A program made the translations under genes and the position numbers. DNA of 64,000 bases from Owenia fusiformis (taxonomy: Eukaryota; Annelida; Polychaeta; Sabellida; Oweniidae), in assembly GCA_903813345.2 (NCBI GenBank), contig CAIIXF020000006.1:990001-1054000 (forward strand), in the 5' to 3' direction. The notes under the pieces are model-generated. The model searched no databases. It saw only the letters and a program-made list of their open reading frames with translations, and was not told where the DNA came from. Below, piece after piece: positions 11,336 to 40,800 of this stretch (the stretch's first letter is position 1; the number at the start of each line of letters is the position of its first letter).

Positions 11336-12870
11336 ATACAACATTTTATGTCTGGTATGAATTATCAGAACACTAAGAATTAACCAAGAGATGGCAATTA
11401 TAACTTTGATTCTAGTCGGCTGGAAGTATAATATAAAAGAGAATGGATTCTCAGGTGGGATGTGTTAGAAACATGGACAGAAATTCAAAACTAACAATGT
11501 ATGATACATTTTCAAAAGGTGCTTGAAATTAATTGACTTGGAAATATTGCATGAATAACCATTGGAATAATAGAACAGAATGTGAAGTGATATCTCTAAA
11601 TTGTAGAAATAGCATTTTTAACTTTGATTTTGATCAAATTAAGGTTTAAAGGCTCATCATTGTAGTTAATGAGTTCAACTGTAAGATGACTTCACAAAAT
11701 CTATTCTACCTCCATGGTATATTCATTGATGGAATTTAAAAATGCATGTAGGCTTTTTTTGTACCATCATTAAGATTATATGTTTTATTCCAATAATCAA
11801 TATGATAGCCAGGTGTTAATGTTAACTGCTACAAGAGATTGTCAGTGTTTCAGTTTACTTGACATGCATGTTCTCGAGTCCATTGGGTTCAAAATTTCTA
11901 TGGCTTTTGATGGAATAATGTTTACAATTGTACTAGTAGATGACACTAACAGATTACCATTATCCTTTAGGGCCTATATCCTCTGCTGGGAACCAGTTTG
12001 TGTGATCTTGTAATGTTACTGATGTTGATCTCGTTCCCTCATTTTAATGTACTGATGAATATGGCCAGTTAGTGTATAAATGAAGCACTGTTGATTGATG
12101 TCCATATTGTCATTTCTCTTTGTTCCTGATGTTTTAAATGCTTATATTTGACTATTATATTTGACCATTATATTCAGTGGGTATATGAAAACCTTCATTC
12201 AACAAACTGTAGGTGAATCTCACAAAAAGATGCAAAACACCTCTTGGTCTCAACATTTCCCCTTAATATCCTTTTGTTTTGTAATCCTTACAATCTGTTG
12301 TTCAGCTTTGTGCCATCTTCAGTTTGCAATGATCATTGACTTTATATGTAAATATTAGTATGATGGATCTTCATTGAGTAAACTAGCCAAAGAAACCGCA
12401 TGGTGTGAACTGATATGTTTTTACTGTAATCAAGCTAGTGTGTACAAAGATATTTTAATTTGAAGTCTGTAGATATGTACATAGTTCTGTAGAAGGTCCT
12501 CACACCTGTCTTATTGTACTGGATAATACTGGGAGGATTTTGCCAAACAAACCACTTGTAAAGGAAATTGTGATCGTTTCATTTTATCTCATTTGCGAAA
12601 GAGACCTGACCTTCTATCCAGATCAACTAGTGAACTGGTTTCAATAGCATTTCTGACAAAGATTTATTGAAATGTGGAAAATATTTCCTAATTTCTCAAA
12701 ACAGACAATTTGGTAAACATATCAGATGTTTTGTTGCTTGGGAAAACCTTGGTGAAAATGGCAATTTCATTCCTCGAGATTGTAAAATGAAATGGCAGCC
12801 ATGTTGTTCACATTGAAATGATTTAAACAATTTGATATTTATTTGAAATAAATTATATTAATTTGAAAAA
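11336..12870 (+). other. Probable 3' UTR of the importin gene
   Basis: Non-coding AT-rich sequence follows the TAG at 11333-11335. The first plus-strand AATAAA I find is at 12847-12852, followed by an A-rich tract, so a 3' end near 12870 is likely. A second AATAAA near 13649 could give a longer form. Confidence 0.45.
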
Positions 12871-15553
12871 AAAATGACACAGATTTCGATAAAGTGTTCA
12901 AAGTGATTGATTTCTATTTAGGGAATAGAATTGTGTTATTGAATGAAGATGCCTTGTATATCTGCAACATGTATGCTCACAAAAGACCACCTACCTCTAT
13001 TTATTTCAATGAACCTTATTGGTATTTGCTGAGTGGCTACTTTTGTGAGGATATTGGTCATCATGTTTTTACAATGCAAAAACAACTTATTCCAAAATGC
13101 ATTATTAAATCAGTTATTTTTGTGATTGAAGAGATAAAATATGTGAATATATTTGTCATTAATTCAAAGATGCATTTTGAAAAGCTGTTTCTGTATTTTG
13201 TTTTTCCCTCCCAAATATACTTGTAATTCACCAGCATGAAAAGTAGAAATGTGTATATGAATAACATTGAATCACCATCTAACAGCATCATTCACCCCTT
13301 AATAAGTTTGGCAACCACGGATCCCCAGGGTCGAGTTTAGCCTATTTTTGGTTGAATTTGAATTTTGTTAATCAACTACAGTAGGTTGGAAATGTATGAC
13401 ATAATTGTAGAATTTGTTAAAATAATTAAATGTAAAAGGGCTTGATCACATGGCCTAAAAGAGCTTTATTGTTACCGAACTTTTTGGCGGGGGTGTATCT
13501 ATATTGCCATTCCAATCACAATGCTTTTGGAGTGGAGTGTGACTGTGAAGGAACATTTTATTTTAGTATTCTGTATTTGCGTTTTCTTTTATATTTAACG
13601 CTAATTGTGAGAATATCAACACTGCAGTTTGAATCATGAAAAACGTAATAAATTCTCATTATTTATATAAAAAAATGTTTCATGTTGGTGTTATGATGTA
13701 CCCTGTTATGATGTCAGGTCTTTGTCCATTCATTTAATGGAAGAGGCTTGTAAACAACATTAAGATTTTTATGCAAATTGAGGACATGGTGTCATTCTTA
13801 ATATTTGGATTCATACACTTCAGCTGCTTTATGTGACAGTATTGGACAGATATTTCAGCTAAAACATCTCATGTTGGACTATTTATTTCAAAAATCCCAT
13901 TGCTCACAGGTATGCTCTGCATCTTCCACTTGATGTCTGTCTGAGTAATGGCCAAAAAGTAAGATTGAGATGATTTCACCAAAAAATAATCATTGGTGCA
14001 TAATTGATCTAGAAAAATCTAGATATTTTTTCAATGCCTATGTTTAATCCAATCAGTTTATCTATGTGAGAACCTTTTAAGTGGGAGTCATCTATTGAAC
14101 ATTTTCACAGCTATAATTACCCAAATATTTCACCTAAATATTCCCTTGTGTCTGATATGAGGCATGTCAGTCAAACAAGAGATTAATCTCTACATGAAAT
14201 GATGATGTCTGGGGAGGTACACCTCCTTATTGAAGCTACAGATATTAGCCTTGTGATAAATTCAGCATCATTACCATGGTTTAAGACCTTATTAATGTGC
14301 ATTAAACAAGTACAATGTTTGTATACTTGGGTCAACTGTACAGTCAACCTACTTGGCTTTATTTCCAAAACTACACAGATATCTACATGTACATCATAAT
14401 GAAAATATAAATATTATACATATTTACAGCATTAGCTTTTAGCAAATACATGTACTCATTAAAACCTCAATAGTTATCGTTGTAAATGATATAATTGACA
14501 TGTCACAAGTTTCCGGCATTTATACATTTAGTATTAAGGATTTTTTCAATGAAACTATAAAGAACCGATACATGAACTGACAAAGTCATCGAGTTATTTA
14601 CATTCCTTTTAAAATGAAGCCTGCAAAATACACATATGACTTTAAAAATATTAGTCCTAGTGAGTAACCAACTCATACAAATTGAAGCTTGCATATCAGT
14701 GTAATGTTGACAACAAGAAATATCAGTTTATGTATGATTTCATAAGAACATGCATATCCAATTAAAATACATGTACCAAAATTCATGATTTATGTTGTTT
14801 TTACTATTTTAACCATGTTGCAAGCAGCTAGCACTGAATAAGTATTTTTCTCTCAATGTGAATAAGTTGAAATCGTTTTTTAAATGCAAGATGTGACAAA
14901 TAAATGAATGTACCATGTAATACATGTACAGAATACAACTTTCCATTGTTCATTAAATATTGTCAATATCTCTCTTTAAAATGTACACAAAGGATCACTC
15001 ATTATATTCACTGAGCCAAATCTCACGGAAGGATCATTACATCTTAGTTGTCCTGATTAACCACAAATAAATAACACTATATGTTAGCGTCTCACAATGT
15101 CACAGATGTACAAAGAATGTGACATAAGCACCACATCAGAGTCATCTAAAACGGGCAGCTTGTTTTTCAAATGTATTATAAAGTATAAAAATAACATATC
15201 AAAGAATCCATGATTCAATTCTGACCAACATGTGAAAGCTTCCATCTGAAATACTTATGATGTCATTGGGCATTGGATGCAGAGTTAAAGCACACCAGAT
15301 GTGCAAATAGACAGTTAGTAGTGTTTGATCCTGTGAGTGTCATTGTATTACTGACACTATTCAATCATGTTCCTAGCAACTGACCAGTTCAGAACATTCC
15401 AGAGTGTAAGTGTGAAATCTATGACGCTCAGTTCACATTATCCGCAATATCACAATTGCAAGGTTTAGAGTTGGGGCAACTATGTGTACTCCTTTACTCC
15501 TGTCCATTTTCAGGTTGAATTCATGACCACATGCCTGGGGGTGGGAGGGGGTG
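12871..15553. other. Tail-to-tail intergenic region and DDB1 3' UTR
   Basis: No gene is recognisable here; short open frames lack family features. The importin and DDB1 genes converge on it. The DDB1 3' UTR runs leftward from 15553; a minus-strand AATAAA (plus TTTATT at 14363-14368) is one possible end. Confidence 0.4.
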
Positions 15554-33027
<17,474 letters not shown>

Positions 33028-33044
33028 TTATAAAATGTGCACTC

Positions 33045-33090
33045 CGTTTTCACCGGAAACGAAAATTTGCGCATGCGTGGCGGGAAAGGT
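33045..33090. promoter_or_regulatory. DDB1/XRCC6 proximal promoter motifs (ETS, NRF1, E2F-like)
   Basis: Within 60-100 bp upstream of the DDB1 start codon: CACCGGAAAC (ETS-like), TGCGCATGCG (NRF1-like, 33068-33077) and GGCGGGAAA (E2F-like, 33079-33087). These are typical of TATA-less housekeeping and cell-cycle promoters. The region is shared by two divergent genes. Confidence 0.55.
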
Positions 33091-34137
33091 GAAATCGAGG
33101 TCAGTTTTGTTTGGATTATTTTTTGTCAACTTATAATCATATTGCAGCAAATTAAGTTGTTCTACAGCTGATTTTGTAAGTATAAATTTGAAAGGAAATT
33201 ATGATTATACCAATGGACCCTGTTTCATGCTATATTGTACTTTTTCACTTGTTGAATTGATGCCAACGTCTATAAATTCAAAGGACACCTATTATCGCCC
33301 ACCATCTGTCTAAACTCATCTCATTGACATTGTTCTCAAATTAATGATTTTAAATGATTTGCTAAAGGAGGATTGGCTCCCATGATCGAAATTCTATATT
33401 TTTCAAAAATGAAAACGTTGAAATGCCGTTATTTTCAGAAATTGTTGCAAACTATAAATTCAAACTAGTCTATAAACAGTCCAAAATATTCGAACCAATA
33501 GCCTATCTCGATAAGTTCTTCTGCCCTGTCAACCCCCACGCATTAGGCGTGATTGTCAAGCATTTGCTGGAAAAATAGAAATCACGCATCAATTTATCGT
33601 GTATGACCAAATATCACGCAAATCACACATTTTGTTGACATTTTTAAAAATCGTTTTTGTGAAATGCTGACACGATAAAATACCGAACGGCAAAAAAAGC
33701 GAACACATTCGTTCGGTCTTTGCACGCGATTGCCGTTTATGTCACGCATTTGGTACAAGATATGTGCATATATCACACATTTTTTCGAAACGTTGACGGA
33801 TTTGAAAAGCGAGTATTAGCGAGCTGGAAAATTTTTAGGTGTCCAAAATCTGCCAGTGTTCACTGAAGCTGCCCAAAGTTTGAAGGAAGGTGTTCAACAT
33901 TTGGAAGTCACTCATGTTAGATGGTCCCAAGTTGACAGCCCTGGAATTTTTTTTTAGAAATTAGAGTAAAAGTGATGATTCAAATGTTGAAGTGAACAAA
34001 ATGGCGTCTGTTTGAATTTGAATTTGATAATCAAGACATGCCTATTAAATATATATGGCAAAAATATCGATGTTGCACTCATGGAGCCAATCCTCCTTGA
34101 TGATTTGTAGTAGCCAAGGACAGTTATTTTATGTCTT
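33091..34137. other. Spacer between DDB1 and XRCC6
   Basis: No gene recognised. It contains repeated ATCACGCA/CGCATT motifs near 33538-33780 and otherwise plain AT-rich sequence; XRCC6 5' UTR may lie in it. Confidence 0.4.
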
Positions 34138-34860
34138 CTCAGTTTTTCAACTACTTTCAGTAACTAGTAACAAACATGGCAGGGTTTAATAGTTGTTTCA
34201 TGTGTACTCAACTGCTTTAAGTTACTAGTAACAAACATGGCAAGGTTTGATAGTTGTTTCATGTGTACTCAACTACTTTCAGTAACTAGTAACAAACATG
34301 GCAGGGTTTAATAGTTGTTTCATGTGTACTTAACTACTTTCAGTAACTAGTAACAAACATGGCAGGGTTTAATAGTTGTTTCATGTGTACTTAACTACTT
34401 TCAGTAACTAGTAACAAACATGGTAGGGTTTAATAGTTGTTTCATGTGTACTCAACTACTTTCAGTAACTAGTAACAAACATGGCAGGGTTTAATAGTTG
34501 TTTCATGTGTACTCAACTACTTTCAGTATCTAGTAACAAACATGGCAGGGTTTAATAGTTGTTTCATGTGTACTCAACTACTTTCCGTAACTAGTAACAA
34601 ACATGCCAATGTTTGATAGTTGTTTCATGTGTACTCAACTACTTTCAGTAACTAGTAACAAACATGGCAGGGTTTAATAGTTGTTTCATGTGTACTCAAC
34701 TACTGTCTGTAACTAGTAACAAACATGCCAATGTTTGATAGTTGTTTCATGTGTACTCAACTACTTTCAGTAACTAGTAACAAGCATGGCAAGGTTTAAT
34801 AGTTGTTTCATGTGTACTCAACTACTTTCAGTAATTAGTAACAAACATGGCAGGGTTTGA
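34138..34860 (+). repeat. 61-bp tandem array, 12 copies, last copy carries the XRCC6 start codon
   Basis: ATGG occurs at 34176, 34237, 34298, 34359, 34420, 34481, 34542, 34603, 34664, 34725, 34786 and 34847, exactly 61 bp apart with no indels. Each unit has ACAAACATGGCAGGGTTT (variants in some), TTGTTTCATGTGTACT and CTACTTTCAGTAACTAG. The twelfth ATG is the Ku70 start. Confidence 0.95.
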
Positions 34861-37800
34861 TGATCTGCCTACATGGGGAGGTAACTTTGCTGATGATGAT
34901 GGAGATGAAGATGAAGGAGAGTATCAGACTCAGGTAAGTTAATGTACATATTATATACTATATTCATCTCAAATATATACTTGTATATTGAATAATTTTA
35001 TGTATACAAAGTACCCCTTCACTATCTCAGAATTATTATTATCCCATCGAACGAAGTTCGGAGGGATATAGGGAACGCCTCCGTCCGTCCGTCCGTACGT
35101 ACGTCCGTCCGTACGTACGTCCGTCCGTCTGTCCGTTCGTCCGGGCAATAACTCAAATACCGTTGGCCCGATTTTGTTCATATTTTGTACACATATACCC
35201 TATGGGGGTAGAAGTTCTGCTCGAAAGCCGATTTTCAAAATGGCCGCTCATTTCAAAATGGCGGCGATTTTAGTGCCGATTTTACAGTAATTTAGGTACA
35301 ATATGTAAAACTGTAATAGCAATATGTTTTAAGTGTAAAAAAATTATAAAGGACATTAATAAAGCTACAAATGTAGATATTAAAAAAGCACATGGCAGCC
35401 ATCTTGAAAAATGGCGGCCTTTACTCGTTATTTTACGATTTTTGCTGTAACTCGAAAAGTAGTGGAGCGATTTTGTTCATATTTGGTATGTGAATACTAT
35501 AAGCATGGCACACTGTCCTATGACACTTTTGGTAGAAGGCGGCCATTTTGAAAAAAAATTTGAAAAATGGCCGCCATTTTAACATATTTTACTATGACTC
35601 GAAAAGTAGTGGAGCGATTTTGTTCATATTTGGTATGTGAATACTATAAGCATGGCACACTGTCCTATGACAATTTTGGTAGAAGGCGGCCATTTTGAAA
35701 AAAATTTGAAAAATGGCCGCCATTTTAACATATTTTACTATAACTTGAAAAGTAGTGGAGCGATTTTGTTCATATTTGGTATGTTTCATATTTTATATGT
35801 GAATACTATAAGCATGGCACACTGTCTAATGACACTTTGGGTAGTAGGCGGCCATTTTGAAAAATGACCACCATTTTTACGTTTTTACTATAACTTGAAA
35901 AGTAGTTCAGCGATTTTGTTCATCATTCAGAAGGCAGCCATTTTGAAAAAAAATTTGAAAAATGGCCGCCATGCCATTTTAACATATTTTACTATAACTC
36001 GAAAAGTAGTGGAGCGATTTTGTTCATATTTGGTACATGTATGTGAATACTATAAGCATGGCACACTGTCCTATGACACTTTTGGTAGAAGGCGGCCATT
36101 TTGAAAAATGGCCGCCATTTTAACGTATTTTACTATAACTCGAAAAGTAGGGAAGCAATTTTGTTCATATTTGGTATGTGAATACTATAAGCATGGCACA
36201 CTGTCCTATGACACTTTTGGTAGAAGGCAGCCATTTTGAAAAAATTTTGAAAAATGGCCGCCATTTAAACGTATTTTACAATAACTCGAAAAGTAGTGAA
36301 GCAATTTTGTTCATATTTGGTATGTGAATACTATAAGCATGTCACATTGTCTAATGACACTTTTGGTAGAAGGTGGCCATTTTGAAAAATGGCTGCCATT
36401 TTAACGTATTTTACTATAACTCGAAAAGTAGTTCAGCGATTTTGTTCATATTTGGTATGTGTCATATTTTATATGTGAATACTATAAGCATGGCACACTG
36501 TCTAATGACACTTTGGGTAGTAGGCGGCCATTTTGAAAAATGACCACCATTTTTACGTTTTTACTATAACTTGAAAAGTAGTTCAGCGATTTTGTTCATA
36601 TTTGGTATGTTTCATGTTTTATATGTGAATACTATAAGCATGGCACACTGTCTAATGACACTTTGGGTAGTAGGTGGCCATTTTGAAAAATGACCACCAT
36701 TTTTACGTTTTTACTATAACTTGAAAAGTAGTGAAGCGATTTTGTTCATATTTGATATGTGAATACTCACGAGCCTTGCTCACTGTCTCATGACACTTCG
36801 GATAGTAGGCGGCCATTTTAAAAAATGGCTGTCATTTTTACATTTTTTACTTATTTCACAATTACATGTGTGCGATTTTTCAAAAATTTTATAGGTGGCT
36901 ACTAAAAGCATATTATTTCTTCTGATGACAACTTGGCTAACCATTTTGAAAATGGTGGCCTTTTTGGTATGTTGTTTTATGATATTTGCTATATATTTCG
37001 TTTGTAAAAATACCAGCCATTTCTGTTCGATGCAGTGTATGACTAAGACGTTTTGGTTCATTTTATGGCCAGTTTGGGGTATCAATATCAAATACATCTC
37101 TCATGTTTTACACGAAAAACTCTTTTGTCACAAAATCTGTCATAGGTTTTGAAATATTAATATTTACGTATGTTTTGTATTCTGTTGTTACAGACAAGAT
37201 GGGGTAGTAAAGATGGGTTGATATTTCTCATAGATTGTACAGAGTCGATGTTTGAGAAATCTGAGGAACAGTCAAACTTTGAGCTTGCAATAAAGGTAAG
37301 GAATTGTAATATCAAACTTTGCACTTGCAATAAAGGTAAGGCATTGTAATATCAAACTTTGCACTTGCAATAAAGGTAAGGAATTGTAATACTTATGCAC
37401 ATATTCTTAATAAATTTTATCACTTCTCTTAGTTTTATGTAAGTTAAGATGATATCCTCTACAAATCAAATCAATTCTTTATCATGAATTCAATGGCTGG
37501 CTAATTCCATAAACGTTCCACAGAAACTGAAAGCTTGGAGGAATGTTTTATTTGTTATATGTTATATAGTATCTGGGAAATTAGAAAATGATTTCAATGT
37601 AAATATCAGTTCAAAGAATCAGGCAAATTAAAAAGAGGCAATTAATAATTAATTCAAGTAGTGAATTTGAGAACATATTTTCTGTCTTGGTTTGAATGAG
37701 TGCAGTGCAGGCCGTGCAGGGGGAGCCAAAAAGGTAGCCCAAACTAATGTTAAAAACTGACAGTCACTCAGCAATGGTTTATAGTCATATTTGAGACACT

Positions 37801-40800
37801 CATATCTTGTTAAATGTTCTTTCATTCAATCAAGTTTCTTTGGTCTATTCCCATTATGGTCATGATTTTTATGGCCATTTTACAAAACATACTCCAGATG
37901 TTGGCTTCCTGTCTGGAGGCAAACACAATTACAGACATCTTGAGTAATTGCTCTCATCTTTCTTCTAATCTCTTAAAACTCTTTAATGATTTGAGGATTG
38001 TTAGACATAAGTGTGGACATTATCTTTGAAATAGCCCAAAAGGTAAAAATGTGAGAGTTCATGTCAAAATACAAGTAAACTGTAAATTCACCATTATTAT
38101 GTTATGTTGTAGTGTGCCAAGAATGTGATCCAGAATAAGATCATCAGCAGTGACAAGGACCTCATGGGAATAGTCTTCTATGGAACAGTAAGTTCTTTAT
38201 ATAGTCTTACACTTCATTTTTTGTACTTTCAAATAATAATCCTAACATTAGGTTACTAATAGATGGCTGTGTTGTTACTTGTACCAACTCCGCTTTATAA
38301 AAGCCTAAACTGCAAATCAACTAAACTTAATTCAACTCAACCTCAACCTGTGGTCAAGTCAGTTACTAGTCATTTCAACCATATATGAACTCAAGCATAG
38401 ATGAATGCAGCCATAGATTAAGTCAACCATATATAAACCATTGTAATGGTCCATAGCTGTATTTGATAGACGTGTATTTACTATGGTCCAATGCACCGTA
38501 TGAAACAACAACTTGATATATCCAATTGCTATTAAATTCCAGGAAAAGGAGAGCAATTCAAGTGACTTTAAACACATATATGTGAACTTTGTAAGTATAA
38601 CTTCATATAATAATCACTTCCAGATATTAATTTTTATGGAATACAACTCTGATTTACGATAATATAATTTGAATGTTATCATGTTATTTACTATCCTGGA
38701 ACATAATGTGAACATTATCAGGTGATACTGAATGTCCGTTTGAGGCTTGTGTTAAGTTACATCTATGCATACCTTCTATAGATGTTTAAGATTCATATCG
38801 AGTAACAAGTTCATTTGTTTCATTACAATTCTGCTTCTTTATACAGAGGTTTCATTAAGATTTCTGGCAAAATGCGCAATGAATGAAAACAAAAGACACA
38901 TTGAATGAAAACAAAAGACACATTGAATGAAAACAGTTGGCACAATGAATGAAAACAAAAGGCTGAGCAATTTGTTGAAAGTATAATTTTAAAATGTAAG
39001 CAGTTCAAATTTCCTCAAAACAACAGATTATTTTGGTAAAAACTGTCTGTTGCCTCTTGCTAATGAAAATTCTGAAATAAGAACCATGTACATGTGCATG
39101 TCATGCAGTAACATATATATTATAATGTACATATATGTAAAATTGTATATATTATCTACATTTATTTTTGAATGAGTTTATTCATAATTTAGGATCTTGA
39201 ACTGCCTGGTGCTCCAAGAGTGTTGGAACTTGAGGCTTTCCTAGAAGAACCTGAGAATAATGACTTCTCTAGTAATTATGGCCACAATGATAACTACTCT
39301 CTCAGTGAAGCTATGTGGACCTGTCAGAATATGTTCTCTAACTGGTAAGTTGGGATTATTTCATTGTTTATCATTACATGTACATGTAAAGTTAAGCCTT
39401 TCTCTCAACACCTCTCTTAACCGTGTAACTGAAGACCTCTCAATGTGAACACTTTTTTCTCATCAAACAAGTTTTACTTTATTTGTATCCTTGTTCTTAT
39501 TCAGACCATCTCAACCCAAGTGAGACAAATCATCCAAAGTCTTTAAATGGCTAATTATTAAAGATCAATCATTAAATGTATTGTTTTACTATGATTCCAG
39601 CTCTCAAAAGATTGGCTACAAACGAGTGTTACTTTTTACAAATAATGACATCCCACATTCCCATAATGCAGCACTACAGCGGCAGGCGATAAAGAAAGCG
39701 AAGGATCTCGCTGAGACGGGAGTTGAGTTAGAACTGATGCATATGCAGAACCCTGGACAAACATTTGATGTCACATTATTCTACAGGGTATGTTAAGATA
39801 TTCCATACTTTTACTTACTTTTTAGTTTTCTTTACATGTAGATTTAATATCATGGGCACGTTTTAAAATAAACATATTGAGGGGCAGTGGAATTTACTAA
39901 AACATTATTTCAGATAGGCTGGTTGTAACACGTACATGTATTTCACACTAAATTTTACACATTTTATAGTGCCATTTTGATGCTTAAAAAGTGTAATAAA
40001 GATTCTCTAAAAGTTTTTTATCAAAAGGGGGGGGGGGCATTAATTAACAGTTGATAAAATAAATTGCATTTTGAGAAACATATGAAGTGACTGTGGATAT
40101 TGGTGTAATGTTAATACTTTTTGCAGGACCTGTTGATAGAGCTAGACTCTGAAGACACCACAGTACTGCCAGACCCTTCACAGAAGTTTGAGGAGCTTTT
40201 GACCAGGTAAGCTTTATGAAATAGGAGCTATTTATCCATGTAATTTTTGTACCATATGAGAAACTTCCTACTTTCAAGTTTTCATAAAATATACCAGTTA
40301 GAATAAACCTTTGAGAAAACTTCAAGAGTGATTAACTTTGGTGATTTCTATCTTTGTGGTGATTTCTATCTTTGTGGTGAATGATGTCAAAAAGGAATCA
40401 CCAAACTAAATGGGATAACAGGGCCTGAAATAATTACAAACTATGTTGTTAAATAGCAATGATTAATAGTTTAAGAATAAAGATCAAGATCCGAGATTTT
40501 ATATGAATGAGGATTTTAGTCTCTCCTTTGTCATATTGCCAAAATAAAATCTTAAGGTCATAGAATTTACCATGAATCATTGAATCTTGGTCTTTGTTAT
40601 GATTCTAATAAAGATAGAAGTATCCCTTTGTAACAGGCATTACATTTACTGGTCCATAATGCAAGTTTAACTAGACATACATACCCGAATATAGAGCTGT
40701 TAATGAATTCTTCTGGTTATTATTACATCGCATACCATGATAAAATGACTCATATTGACAAACAAATATTATATAAAATTATTCATTTTTATATCTTACA

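Noticed and set aside
33594-33776. Small gene in the DDB1-XRCC6 spacer
   Set aside because: Short open frame with no recognisable domain, lying in repeated CACGCA motifs.
34138-34860. CRISPR-like array
   Set aside because: No unique spacers; the whole 61-bp unit is repeated, and this is a eukaryotic 5' region.
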